Of a stretch of DNA of 64,000 bases, positions 51,874-60,385 are shown piece after piece. The number at the start of each line of letters is the position of its first letter. Within the stretch, counting starts at the first letter, position 1. Source of the stretch: Flavobacterium sp. ALJ2 (GTDB lineage Bacteria; Bacteroidota; Bacteroidia; Flavobacteriales; Flavobacteriaceae); the NCBI RefSeq assembly GCF_015594725.1, contig NZ_JADNRC010000013.1:1-64000 (forward strand). Direction: 5' to 3'. The notes under the pieces were generated by a model that worked only from the letters and a program-made list of their open reading frames with translations, did no database searches and was not told the DNA's origin. A program made the position numbers and the translations under genes.

Positions 51874-51900
51874 CGCTTAAAGCCTAGCGCTTAAAGCCTA
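51874..51900 (+). repeat. Tandem 13-base direct repeat in the hemH leader
   Basis: CGCTTAAAGCCTA occurs at 51874-51886 and 51888-51900 (14-base period), followed by AAGC. Each unit contains the complementary GCTT and AAGC, so alternative hairpins are possible. Lies between the promoter and the hemH start. Confidence 0.55.
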
Positions 51901-51916
51901 AAGCAATAAAATAACA

Positions 51917-52936
51917 ATGAAAGGCGTATTATTAGTAAATCTGGGTTCCCCTGAAAGTCCAACTCCAAAAGACGTAAAACCATATTTAGATGAATTTTTA
52001 ATGGATAAATACGTAATTGACGTTCCGTATTTATTGAGAGCATTACTAGTTCGTGGAATCATCTTAAGAAAAAGACCAGAAGAATCAGCACATGCTTATG
52101 AAAAAATTTGGTGGGATGAAGGTTCTCCTCTTGTTGTTCTTTCTGAAAGAATGCAAAAGAAAATACAGCCTCTAGTTGATATTCCTGTTGCACTAGCGAT
52201 GCGCTATGGTACTATGACAATCGAAAAAGGGTTACAAGAATTACATGAAAAAGGGGTTACTGAAGTATTACTTTTTCCGTTGTATCCTCAATATGCAATG
52301 GCATCGACTTTGACTATTTTAGTTAAAGCTGAAGAGATTCGTAAAAAGAAATTCCCACAAATGACTTTCACTGATGTTCCTGCATTTTACAATAAACCAG
52401 ATTATATTAAAAACCTTGCAGATTCTATCCAAAAAAATCTAGTTGGTTTTGATTACGATCATTTATTATTTTCTTACCACGGAATTCCTGAGCGTCATAT
52501 TCGTAAAACAGACATAACAAAATCACATTGCAAAATTGATGGTTCTTGTTGTAGTACACCATCTCCAGCACATGATTTTTGCTACCGTCACCAATGTTAT
52601 GAAACCACAAGACAAGTTGTGAAATTGTTAGGACTTCCTGCTGATAAATATAGTTTAACTTTCCAATCACGCTTAGCTGGTGACAAATGGCTTGAACCTT
52701 ATACCGATGTTGAAATTAATAAAATGCCCGGTAAAGGAATCAAAAATTTAGCAGTTGTAACTCCTGCTTTTGTTTCTGATTGTTTAGAAACATTAGAAGA
52801 AATTGCCATGCGTGCTAAAGAAGATTTTCAAGAAAATGGTGGTGGAGAGTTCCTTGCTATTCCATGTTTAAATGATGATGATGAATGGTGCGTAACGGTA
52901 AGTAATTGGATTAAAGAATGGCAAAATAAAAACTAG
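51917..52936 (+). CDS. hemH: Ferrochelatase
   Basis: 339-residue enzyme inserting Fe(II) into protoporphyrin IX. N-terminal KGVLLVNLGSPESPTP, active-site His in FSYHGIPERHI, and the conserved Glu in SDCLETLEEI. A cluster of five Cys lies at about residues 205-228 (HCKIDGSCC..., DFCYRHQC); some bacterial ferrochelatases hold a [2Fe-2S] cluster, so this segment may do so, though that is inference. HemJ follows after 22 bases, giving a hemH-hemJ unit for the last two steps. Confidence 0.97.
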   Translation: MKGVLLVNLGSPESPTPKDVKPYLDEFLMDKYVIDVPYLLRALLVRGIILRKRPEESAHAYEKIWWDEGSPLVVLSERMQKKIQPLVDIPVALAMRYGTMTIEKGLQELHEKGVTEVLLFPLYPQYAMASTLTILVKAEEIRKKKFPQMTFTDVPAFYNKPDYIKNLADSIQKNLVGFDYDHLLFSYHGIPERHIRKTDITKSHCKIDGSCCSTPSPAHDFCYRHQCYETTRQVVKLLGLPADKYSLTFQSRLAGDKWLEPYTDVEINKMPGKGIKNLAVVTPAFVSDCLETLEEIAMRAKEDFQENGGGEFLAIPCLNDDDEWCVTVSNWIKEWQNKN

Positions 52937-52958
52937 AAAACTCTTTTAGATACATTTT

Positions 52959-53507
52959 ATGGAATATTACAATTACCTAAAATCACTTCACCTCATCTTT
53001 GTAATCACTTGGTTTGCTGGATTGTTTTATATCGTTCGGTTGTTTGTTTATCAAATTGAGGCCAATGACAAACCATCTCCAGAAAAAGAAATTTTGCAAA
53101 AACAATACAAGATAATGACGTATCGATTGTGGTATATTATTACTTGGCCATCAGCAGTTTTGACAAGTATATTTGCTTTTTGGATGTTATTTTTTACCGA
53201 TTTGGGTAAATCTTGGTTACAGATGCCATGGATGCACGTAAAACTTTGCTTCGTATTTTTATTATATTTATATCATGGAAAATGTCATCAGATATTCAAG
53301 CAATTGCAAAATGACAATGTAAAATACACCACTAATTTCATGCGTTTGTGGAATGAAGGTGCAACAATAATCTTGTTTTCAGTAGTGTTCTTGGTTGTTT
53401 TAAAAAATGCTGTAAACTGGATTTATGGTGTCATTGGAATTATATTATTCTCTGTTTTAATTATGCTGGGATTTCAATTTTACAAAAGAATACGAGAGAA
53501 AAAATAG
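52959..53507 (+). CDS. hemJ: Protoporphyrinogen IX oxidase HemJ (CopD-like membrane protein)
   Basis: 182-residue inner-membrane protein with four to five helices, beginning MEYYNYLKSLHLIFVITWFAG; the conserved His (H11) and the later MPWMHVKL (Lys) match the HemJ family, which oxidises protoporphyrinogen IX to protoporphyrin IX in organisms lacking HemG/HemY. It is often labelled only as a CopD-like protein. Position directly after hemH strongly supports HemJ. With hemF earlier and hemH before it, the terminal pathway is complete. Confidence 0.9.
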   Translation: MEYYNYLKSLHLIFVITWFAGLFYIVRLFVYQIEANDKPSPEKEILQKQYKIMTYRLWYIITWPSAVLTSIFAFWMLFFTDLGKSWLQMPWMHVKLCFVFLLYLYHGKCHQIFKQLQNDNVKYTTNFMRLWNEGATIILFSVVFLVVLKNAVNWIYGVIGIILFSVLIMLGFQFYKRIREKK

Positions 53508-53514
53508 TTTTTTA

Positions 53515-53576
53515 GTTTCAAGTTTCAGAGTTCAAGTTGCCAATCGCAACAGAATCTGAAACCTGAAACTTGAAAC
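53515..53576. repeat. Iterated-word inverted repeat (GTTTCAAGTTTCAG)
   Basis: GTTTCAAGTTTCAG (53515-53528) and CTGAAACTTGAAAC (53563-53576) are perfect 14-base complements. The TTG at 53570 that opens the downstream frame lies inside the right arm, so it is unlikely to be a start. It follows hemJ immediately and may terminate or shield that transcript. Confidence 0.65.
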
Positions 53577-53593
53577 AAAGAAAACAAAAATTT

Positions 53594-55066
53594 ATGCTCA
53601 AGAACTTCAAAATGTCAATGCTTTCGTTGCGTGTAAGGATATTCCTTTCGATGATTTTATTGATTATTGTTGCTTCTGTTTTACTGGCTTCCATTTCTAT
53701 TATTCAATTTAAGAATGAGGCGAAAGAATACCATCAAGAGCGTTTAGAACGTAAAGAAAATGCTGTAAAAGAACACATCAACTATGTTCTGTCTACAACA
53801 ACCTATCCTTTAAAAACGGCTAACTTAGATTTGATTTTTAAAGATAAGATTCATGAATTGGCTCAAATTCATAATATCGAAATTAATATCTATAGCCTTA
53901 AAGGAGAACTTTTAAAATCATCTAAAGAATCCTTTGCAGTTGATAAAGTCTCTCCGCCAATCCCTGAATACATTTTAAAACTAGTACGTTCTTCTATAGA
54001 AAAACGTTTTGTAGATATAAAAACCCAAGACGGTATAAAAAATCGTTCTTCTTATAGTTTGATTAAAGATGAAAAATTCAAGCCCCTTGGTATCTTAAAC
54101 TTACCGTATATAGAAGATGATGGCTATTATGAGAATGAATTGAATACTTTCCTGATTCGTTTGGGTCAAGTATATTCGTTTATGCTGATTGTAGCATTTG
54201 CATTGGCGTATTTCTTGTCAACCTATATTACCAAATCATTAAAAACCATTTCGGATAAACTAAGTGAAACCAATCTGAATCAGAAAAATGAAATGATTGT
54301 TTTAGAAGCGAGTAGCAAGGAGATTAATTTCTTGATCAAGTCTTACAACGGAATGGTGGAAAAGCTTGAAAAAAGCGCCATAAAGCTAGCTCAAAGCGAA
54401 CGTGAAGAAGCTTGGCGAGAAATGGCAAAACAAGTAGCACACGAAATTAAAAACCCTCTTACGCCAATGCGTTTAACAGTACAGAGTTTTCAAAGAAAAT
54501 TTGATCCTACAGCTCCTGATGTTAAACAAAAACTAAATGATTATTCCGAAACACTAATTCAGCAAATAGACACTATGACTGCTGTAGCTTCAGCATTTTC
54601 AAATTTCGCTTCGATGCCTGCTCAACAAAATGAAACATTAAATGTTGTAGAAGTTGTGGAGCTTTCTTTGGATATTTTTAATGAAGAATATCTTATTTTT
54701 CAAAGCGATGAAGAGGAAATAATTTCGAAAATGGATCGAACACAGCTTATCCGAATTATCACCAATTTGGTTAAAAATGCTACTCAAGCTATTCCTGAAA
54801 TTCAAAACAACAAATCGATTATGGTTACAGTAAAACGAAAGAGTGACAATGTTGAAATTACTGTAAAAGATAATGGAGTAGGAATACAAAAACAAGATAT
54901 TGATCGTGTTTTTGAACCAAAATTCACCACTAAGAACAGCGGAATGGGTCTTGGGCTCGGAATTATAAAAAACATCATCGAAAATTATAAAGGAACAATT
55001 ACCTTTGAAACAGAATACGGAAAAGGAACCACTTTTACGGTTACATTACCAATTACAAATTCATAA
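53594..55066 (+). CDS. Membrane sensor histidine kinase (NtrY-like)
   Basis: 490-residue kinase. First membrane helix about 15-42, periplasmic sensor segment to about 195, second helix about 195-220, HAMP linker, H-box EEAWREMAKQVAHEIKNPLTPMRL, and an ATPase with N-box NLVKNATQAI, DNGVGI and GMGLGLGIIKNI. The H-box wording is that of NtrY-type kinases. ATG 53594 is chosen since the upstream part is an inverted repeat; ATG 53612 is an alternative. No response regulator is adjacent, so it is an orphan in this window. An enoyl-CoA hydratase gene follows after 12 bases. Confidence 0.92.
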   Translation: MLKNFKMSMLSLRVRIFLSMILLIIVASVLLASISIIQFKNEAKEYHQERLERKENAVKEHINYVLSTTTYPLKTANLDLIFKDKIHELAQIHNIEINIYSLKGELLKSSKESFAVDKVSPPIPEYILKLVRSSIEKRFVDIKTQDGIKNRSSYSLIKDEKFKPLGILNLPYIEDDGYYENELNTFLIRLGQVYSFMLIVAFALAYFLSTYITKSLKTISDKLSETNLNQKNEMIVLEASSKEINFLIKSYNGMVEKLEKSAIKLAQSEREEAWREMAKQVAHEIKNPLTPMRLTVQSFQRKFDPTAPDVKQKLNDYSETLIQQIDTMTAVASAFSNFASMPAQQNETLNVVEVVELSLDIFNEEYLIFQSDEEEIISKMDRTQLIRIITNLVKNATQAIPEIQNNKSIMVTVKRKSDNVEITVKDNGVGIQKQDIDRVFEPKFTTKNSGMGLGLGIIKNIIENYKGTITFETEYGKGTTFTVTLPITNS

Positions 55067-55078
55067 AACAACAGTATC

Positions 55079-55861
55079 ATGAACTACGAAAACATACTAA
55101 TCTCAATTGAAGAGAAAATTGCAACAATTACGATTAACCGTCCAACTAAGCTTAATGCTTTGAACAAAAAGACAATTAATGATTTGCAGAAAGCTTTTAA
55201 ACTATTAGCTAAAAACAATGATGTTCGTGTGATTGTTTTAACTGGAAGTGGCGAAAAAGCATTTGTAGCTGGAGCCGATATTTCAGAATTTGCTAATTAT
55301 ACTATCGAAGAAGGAACTGCTTTGGCTGCCGATGGTCAAGAAAAATTATTTGATTTTATCGAAAACCTTAAAAAACCAGTTATTGCTGCTATTAACGGTT
55401 TTGCTCTTGGTGGCGGATTAGAATTAGCAATGGCTTGTCATTTCAGAATTGCATCTGATAATGCAAAAATGGGATTACCTGAAGTTTCTCTAGGTCTTAT
55501 ACCAGGATATGGCGGAACACAGCGTTTACCTCAACTTATCGGTAAAGGTCGTGCAATGGAAATGATTATGACTGCAGGAATGCTTAACGCAGAAGAAGCA
55601 AAACAATATGGATTAGTTAATCACGTAGTCCCTCAAGCGGAACTAATCACTTATTGCAATGGTATTGCAGAAAAAATAATAAAGAATGCTCCAATTGCTA
55701 TTTCTAAAGCTATAAAAGCTATAAATGCTAATTATAAAGATGGAAAAAACGGTTACGAGGTAGAAATAAAATCTTTCGGAAAATGCTTCGGAACTAAAGA
55801 CTTCATCGAAGGAACTACTGCATTTTTAGAAAAAAGAAAAGCTGTTTTTACTGGGAAATAG
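55079..55861 (+). CDS. Enoyl-CoA hydratase/isomerase family protein
   Basis: 260-residue crotonase-fold enzyme. The oxyanion-hole segments are AFVAGADISEFA and INGFALGGGLELAMACHFRIAS; the catalytic glutamates lie in LELAMAC/GLPEVSLGLIPGYGGTQRL, so a true hydratase is likely. It acts on short-chain enoyl-CoA in fatty-acid or amino-acid breakdown. It starts 12 bases after the kinase gene and may share its transcript; any functional link is unclear. Confidence 0.93.
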   Translation: MNYENILISIEEKIATITINRPTKLNALNKKTINDLQKAFKLLAKNNDVRVIVLTGSGEKAFVAGADISEFANYTIEEGTALAADGQEKLFDFIENLKKPVIAAINGFALGGGLELAMACHFRIASDNAKMGLPEVSLGLIPGYGGTQRLPQLIGKGRAMEMIMTAGMLNAEEAKQYGLVNHVVPQAELITYCNGIAEKIIKNAPIAISKAIKAINANYKDGKNGYEVEIKSFGKCFGTKDFIEGTTAFLEKRKAVFTGK

Positions 55862-55980
55862 GTTTCTTAACTGCAAAGAACGATAAGCTTTTATGCTTAG
55901 TTTGTAGAGAAAATTTAAGCAAAGCATCACGTACTTTACGAATAAATCCTAAACCACAAAAATAATATTAAAATAATATC

Positions 55981-56385
55981 ATGTCTTACGAATCCATATT
56001 AAACGAATTTTGGCTAAAAGTAAAAAAAAGTATCCAGAGCGGAACTTTTGCTAAACTAACATTGGCCAAAACAATTGGTGATACTGAACTAAAGAACATA
56101 TATATTCGCCTTGTCATAAACGAAGACGATACTACTTATGGTGTTTCTCTTACTGCACGTTATAAAACTGAAGAAATAGAAAGTTTCCACACACTTGACG
56201 AAGCATTTATTGTACTAGCTCCTTATATCAAAAATCCATTTCTAACCGCTTTATTGTTTACAACAGTCGCCGATATTACTTTTAAAGTGAACAAAAAAAA
56301 TGTGGGAAGTATTATCGAACAAGCACCCACATTTAAAAATGCATCTCCTGTAATGCTGGAGATGATTGAGAAAGGTATTGTCTAA
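55981..56385 (+). CDS. Conserved-looking hypothetical protein, 134 residues
   Basis: Small cytosolic alpha/beta protein (MSYESILNEFWLKVKKSIQSG...), no signal or membrane helix, no Cys. It has the look of a structured, highly translated protein (KLTLAKTIGDTELKNIYIRLV, then FHTLDEAFIVLAPYIKNPFLTALLFTTVADITFKV). Family not recognised. It is flanked by enoyl-CoA hydratase upstream (119-base gap) and a secreted protein downstream, with no operon link certain. Confidence 0.7.
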   Translation: MSYESILNEFWLKVKKSIQSGTFAKLTLAKTIGDTELKNIYIRLVINEDDTTYGVSLTARYKTEEIESFHTLDEAFIVLAPYIKNPFLTALLFTTVADITFKVNKKNVGSIIEQAPTFKNASPVMLEMIEKGIV

Positions 56386-56452
56386 AAACAAATAGGAATA
56401 TATTTTTTACCTAACAAAATGAATTAATAATTCAAACCAATAATTTTACTTA

Positions 56453-56983
56453 ATGAAAACTACCGTAACATCTTTATTATTAATAGTCTCTCTTTTAATG
56501 AGTACTGTAACTTTTGCTCAAAGCACCATGAAAGAGTACAAAGCTGGACATACATTTAATGTAAGTTTACCAGATTACATGAAAAAAACTGTCGACTTAA
56601 ACAACTCTGCAGCGATACAATATAAAAACGAAGTGAAAAATATTTACGGAATAGTCATTTTCGATATCAAAGAACAATTAGAACTTCTGAGTATGGATTA
56701 CACTTCTATTACAGATTTTTATGAAGACTTCATCAAAGATTTCTTAAAAGATGAAGAAAAAAGAACGGTGTCAAATTTAAAATCAACAAAAAAAGGCGAT
56801 ATTAACTTTATAGAGTCTGATGCAAGCTATTTTGATAAAGAAATCAATAATAGTATTTACTACCATGTTGGGATTGTAGAAACCAAAACTGCTTATTATA
56901 AAGTCTTATCTTGGTCATCTTTAGAGGACAAAGACAAATACAAAGCTGATTTTCAAAAAATACTATACAGCATCAAAGAATAA
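56453..56983 (+). CDS. Secreted hypothetical protein, 176 residues
   Basis: Signal peptide MKTTVTSLLLIVSLLMSTVTFAQ followed by an alpha/beta domain: TFNVSLPDYMKKTVDLNNSAAIQYKN..., a helix (DFYEDFIKDFLKDEEKR), and a C-terminal WSSLEDKDKYKADFQKILYSIKE. The pattern (beta strands, then a helix preceding the end) is like PsbP/DUF-type small periplasmic proteins, but I do not assign it. A very strong terminator follows. Confidence 0.72.
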   Translation: MKTTVTSLLLIVSLLMSTVTFAQSTMKEYKAGHTFNVSLPDYMKKTVDLNNSAAIQYKNEVKNIYGIVIFDIKEQLELLSMDYTSITDFYEDFIKDFLKDEEKRTVSNLKSTKKGDINFIESDASYFDKEINNSIYYHVGIVETKTAYYKVLSWSSLEDKDKYKADFQKILYSIKE

Positions 56984-57027
56984 AAAAGAGAGCCAAAGTT
57001 AATTGATAAACTTTGGCTCTCTTTTTT
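56982..57027. terminator. Strong terminator after the secreted protein gene
   Basis: A 19-bp perfect stem (56982-57000 with 57009-57027; core GAGAGCCAAAGTT), A6/T6 ends. It may serve both strands. Confidence 0.95.
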
Positions 57028-57113
57028 CTGAATCTTAAAAGCATTTATTTTTTATCGTTTACATAACTAAAAACATAATACAAATGCCTAAAACTGATAT
57101 TAGAAACTAACTA

Positions 57114-57773
57114 CTATTTAGCCCCTTCCCATTCAGCATAAAATTGAGAAAGGAATGTTTCCATAAAATAATGTCTTTCTGCGGCGATTTGTTTTCCAGT
57201 TTCTGTATTCATTTTATCTTTAAGCAACAATAATTTCTCATAAAAATGATTAATTGTTGGCGCGTTATTCTTTTTATATTCTTCTTTAGTCATATTGGTA
57301 ATCGGAGCAATACTAGGATCGTAGATAGTTCTGTCCTTGAATCCTCCATAATGAAATGCCCTTGCAATCCCAATTGCACCAATTGCATCTAAACGATCTG
57401 CATCTTGTACGATATCCAATTCGATAGAGCTAAATTTTTTCTCAAAATTTCCTCCCTTGTATGATATGTTTTCGATAATCTTTACAACATGTGCTATATT
57501 CTCTTCGGATACATTCTCTGATTCCAGAAATAACCGTGCTGTCCTAGGCCCAATAGTCTCGTCTCCGTTATGAAACTTACTATCGGCGATATCATGCAAC
57601 AAAGCCCCTAATTTCACCACTGTGACATCACAAGGAGTGTTTTTAGAAATTAAAAGTGCATTTTTATATACTCGTTCAATATGAAACCAATCATGCCCAC
57701 CTTCGGCATCATTTAGCTTTTCTTTTACAAAAGCGATTGTTTTGCTTATTAAGTCCAAATTATTCATATTCAT
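57114..57773 (-). CDS. HD domain metal-dependent phosphohydrolase
   Basis: 219-residue HD-superfamily protein. Metal ligands are H in GGHDWFHIERVYKNA, HD in GALLHDIADSKF, and D in DIVQDADRLDAIGAIGIARAF, in the right order for the family (YedJ-like group). It hydrolyses a phosphate ester or nucleotide by family; the substrate is unknown. A second in-frame ATG lies at 57767. A single-gene unit with gaps on both sides; the upstream gap (57774-58001) holds degenerate ACAGATTATTCAGATTAAGCGG words but no gene. Confidence 0.88.
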   Translation of the reverse strand: MNMNNLDLISKTIAFVKEKLNDAEGGHDWFHIERVYKNALLISKNTPCDVTVVKLGALLHDIADSKFHNGDETIGPRTARLFLESENVSEENIAHVVKIIENISYKGGNFEKKFSSIELDIVQDADRLDAIGAIGIARAFHYGGFKDRTIYDPSIAPITNMTKEEYKKNNAPTINHFYEKLLLLKDKMNTETGKQIAAERHYFMETFLSQFYAEWEGAK

Positions 57774-58001
57774 GTATTCAATTAATGCTTCTCTGCAAGA
57801 CTAAAAATAGCACACAGATTATTCAGATTAAGCGGATTTAAAACAGATAGGTTAAATCTAAATCCTATTTTAAATAAAAATGTTGATTATTAAAGTCTTT
57901 AAAACACTAACAATCAACATAAATATTTATATTTTTTAAAGTTCTGTTTCAAAGTTGAAATTCAATTTAAAATTTTAACCCTAAACTTAGAAATCTTAAA
58001 C

Positions 58002-58994
58002 TTAAAGTCTTGCTGGCTCTACCCATTTAAAGATATGTGATTCTTGAGGAATAATTAATCTTTCAGAAATTTTAGCCATTCTTCCTGGTAATTTCATCAA
58101 ATAATCACGGGCTTTTTCAGCTTCATCTGTAAGACCACCGATTTTGTCAATCTCCCATTTTTCAATTAACTTCTGCATGATATCAACATAATCACTAGCT
58201 GTGTATACTCCTATACGCTGCGCGGAATCAGAGAATTGCTCAAAAGCAGAACTTATTTTTTGTCCAGATTCTCTCAAGAAGTGTGCAGGCATAACGATTT
58301 TTGCTTTCATCATATATTGAAAAGCAAGCATCATTTCGCTAGGATCTACTTGAAAAATACGCGTAACAAATTCGCTATATGCATGATGATGACGCATTTC
58401 GTCACCAGCAATCATTTTACACATTTTAGATAATTTGTTATCTCCATATTTCTTAGCCATTTGTGCCACTCTGTTATGTGAAACATAAGTTGCAAGCTCC
58501 TGAAAACTAGTATATACAAAGTTTTTGTATGGATCTGTTCCTGTTCCGATATCAAAACCATCATTGATTAAGTGTTGGGTAGTCATTTCTATCTCGCGCA
58601 TGTTCACACGACCAGACAAATACAAATATTTGTTTAGTAAGTCACCATGACGATTTTCTTCACCTGTCCACTGTCTGAGCCATTTAGACCAACCGTTCCC
58701 ACCATTTTCAACTTGATCAATACCTTCTACATCCATTAACCAAGATTCATAAGTAGGCAAAGCCTCTTCAGTGATAGTATCACCTACTAAAGTTACCCAA
58801 AAATCGTATGGTAAATCTTTGGCTATTTCGCGTAGTTCTTTTACTTCTTCAAAAAAAGTATCTTTTTCAGAATTGGGTAAAAAATCTGACGGCTGCCAAA
58901 TCTTTTCAACCGGTATTAAATACTGTTCAACGAAACTGTCCACGTTTTTCTCTAAAAACTGCATTACTTCTAATCGAATGTTCTTTATAGACAT
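58002..58994 (-). CDS. Acyl-[acyl-carrier-protein] desaturase, diiron type
   Basis: 330-residue soluble desaturase (stearoyl-ACP delta-9-like). The diiron ligands lie in EENRHGDLLNKYLYL and DEMRHHHAYSEFV (two ExxH motifs), with a further Glu in FQELATYVSHNR. It introduces a cis double bond in an acyl-ACP using ferredoxin and oxygen. It starts 10 bases after the plsC stop, so lipid desaturation and phosphatidic-acid synthesis genes share a transcript, consistent with membrane-fluidity control. Confidence 0.93.
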   Translation of the reverse strand: MSIKNIRLEVMQFLEKNVDSFVEQYLIPVEKIWQPSDFLPNSEKDTFFEEVKELREIAKDLPYDFWVTLVGDTITEEALPTYESWLMDVEGIDQVENGGNGWSKWLRQWTGEENRHGDLLNKYLYLSGRVNMREIEMTTQHLINDGFDIGTGTDPYKNFVYTSFQELATYVSHNRVAQMAKKYGDNKLSKMCKMIAGDEMRHHHAYSEFVTRIFQVDPSEMMLAFQYMMKAKIVMPAHFLRESGQKISSAFEQFSDSAQRIGVYTASDYVDIMQKLIEKWEIDKIGGLTDEAEKARDYLMKLPGRMAKISERLIIPQESHIFKWVEPARL

Positions 58995-59004
58995 TTTATA
59001 TAAT

Positions 59005-59739
59005 TTAAATTTTAACTCCTTCTACTACAGCCTTTTCCGACTTATTCATAATCGTTGCAAAATCATAATCTTTAACTGCTAACGGTTTATGAATGGTAAA
59101 GGTAAGGTGATTTCCTAAACCCACGGGAAAAAAGCCAAATTTTACCATTTTCCACGAGTTATTAATACTAACTGGTACAACATATGCAGATGGTGCATAT
59201 TTGCATAATATTTTCAAACCGTTTTGTGCAAATTCTTTAGGTTTTCCGGTTTTACTGCGAGTGCCTTCGGGGAATATTACGGCAGCACGATTGTATTTTT
59301 CAATATATTCAGATAATCCTTTAATTGCAGGAATGGCTTGTTTAGAGTCTTTTCGGTCAATTAGGACTGAACCTCCATGACGTAAATTAAAAGATACACT
59401 TGGTATTCCTGAACCTAACTCTTTCTTACTTACAAATTTACAATGAAAACGACGTAAATACCAAATCATTGCCACAATATCATACATACTTTGATGATTT
59501 GAGACAAAAATAATAGGAACTCCTTTCGGAATTAACTCTCTATTCTCGAATTTATAAGTTGTACCGATAAGATTTGTACATTTTATCAAAAAGAAATTAA
59601 GATAATCTACACTTTTTTTATGCGCTTGATATCCAAAAACATTAAGACAAACCCATTGAATCGGATGGAAAATGGCTAAGCAAAATCCAAAACACAAATA
59701 ATAAACAACGGATATAGGGTATGAAATTAGTTTTTGCAT
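59005..59739 (-). CDS. plsC: 1-acyl-sn-glycerol-3-phosphate acyltransferase
   Basis: 244-residue membrane acyltransferase. Catalytic motif NHQSMYD (HX4D), substrate motif FPEGTRS, and later APSAYVVPVSIN, as expected. One or two N-terminal membrane helices (MQKLISYPISVVYYLCFGF). The frame extends to 59844, but ATG 59739 lies just after a -7 box (59764-59757), so it is the start. Divergent from rnpA; the open reading frames overlap only in the unlikely extensions. Confidence 0.92.
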   Translation of the reverse strand: MQKLISYPISVVYYLCFGFCLAIFHPIQWVCLNVFGYQAHKKSVDYLNFFLIKCTNLIGTTYKFENRELIPKGVPIIFVSNHQSMYDIVAMIWYLRRFHCKFVSKKELGSGIPSVSFNLRHGGSVLIDRKDSKQAIPAIKGLSEYIEKYNRAAVIFPEGTRSKTGKPKEFAQNGLKILCKYAPSAYVVPVSINNSWKMVKFGFFPVGLGNHLTFTIHKPLAVKDYDFATIMNKSEKAVVEGVKI

Positions 59740-59756
59740 GCTTAAAAAATTAGGTG

Positions 59757-59764
59757 CAAAAGTA
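59757..59764 (-). promoter_or_regulatory. -7 box (TACTTTTG) of plsC
   Basis: Minus-strand reading of 59764-59757 is TACTTTTG. It places transcription start about ten bases before ATG 59739 and excludes the longer frame. Confidence 0.55.
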
Positions 59765-59823
59765 ATAAATATATTTTTAGTGCTAATTAAATCGCAAATA
59801 ATAATAGGTAAGTTGTTAAATTG

Positions 59824-59831
59824 TACCTTTG
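59824..59831 (+). promoter_or_regulatory. -7 box (TACCTTTG) of rnpA
   Basis: TACCTTTG matches the consensus and overlaps the first codons of the longest frame (TTG 59821), so rnpA must start at ATG 59866. Confidence 0.55.
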
Positions 59832-59865
59832 TGGCATAATTCACAGTATTTTCCTAAACTTAAAG

Positions 59866-60288
59866 ATGAGCTTTACTTACCCAAAAAACGAACGCCTAAA
59901 AAGCAAAACAACAATTGGACTACTATTTTCTGAAGGTAAATCAGTTTCTAAATATCCGTTGCGATTAGTTTATTATTCTGGTGATATAAAGCAAGATGAG
60001 AAAATAAAAATGGGGGTTTCGGTATCCAAAAAATATTTCAAAAAAGCCGTTGATCGCAATTACTTCAAACGTGTTTTACGTGAAACCTACCGATTAAACA
60101 AGCACATTTTACTTGATAATTTGGACAAGCCCTATTCGTTTATGTTTTTTTATCAGACAAAAGACAAATTATCTTATAACGAAATCAACACCAAAACGGT
60201 TCAGTTGTTTGAAAAATTTTTACTTCAGATAAACCCAAGTCCTACTCCTGAGCCAAAAACAGATTTACAAAACGATACTATTCAATAA
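59866..60288 (+). CDS. rnpA: Ribonuclease P protein component
   Basis: 140-residue basic protein that binds the RNase P RNA and helps trim tRNA 5' ends. Starts MSFTYPKNERLKSKTTIGLLFSEGKSV and contains the RNR-like basic helix AVDRNYFKRVLRETYRLNK and the GVSVSKKYFKKAV motif. The usual neighbour rpmH is not present. A proline-rich tail (PSPTPEPKTD) ends it. An S41 protease gene follows after 97 bases. Confidence 0.95.
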   Translation: MSFTYPKNERLKSKTTIGLLFSEGKSVSKYPLRLVYYSGDIKQDEKIKMGVSVSKKYFKKAVDRNYFKRVLRETYRLNKHILLDNLDKPYSFMFFYQTKDKLSYNEINTKTVQLFEKFLLQINPSPTPEPKTDLQNDTIQ

Positions 60289-60385
60289 CTTTTGACCTTG
60301 TAAATCGTGTTTCCCTCTAGACTCACGTTATTGTTGCTGAATTATTCTTATTTTAGTACTCTGAAATTTAAGATAAATCACAAAC

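Noticed and set aside
53570..53593. TTG start for the histidine kinase
   Set aside because: The codon lies in the right arm of a perfect 14-base inverted repeat, and the first residues (MKQRKQKF) are translated repeat sequence.
59740..59865. Overlapping divergent coding extensions of plsC and rnpA
   Set aside because: Each extension crosses the other gene's -7 box, and neither resembles its protein family; starts at 59739 and 59866 are preferred.
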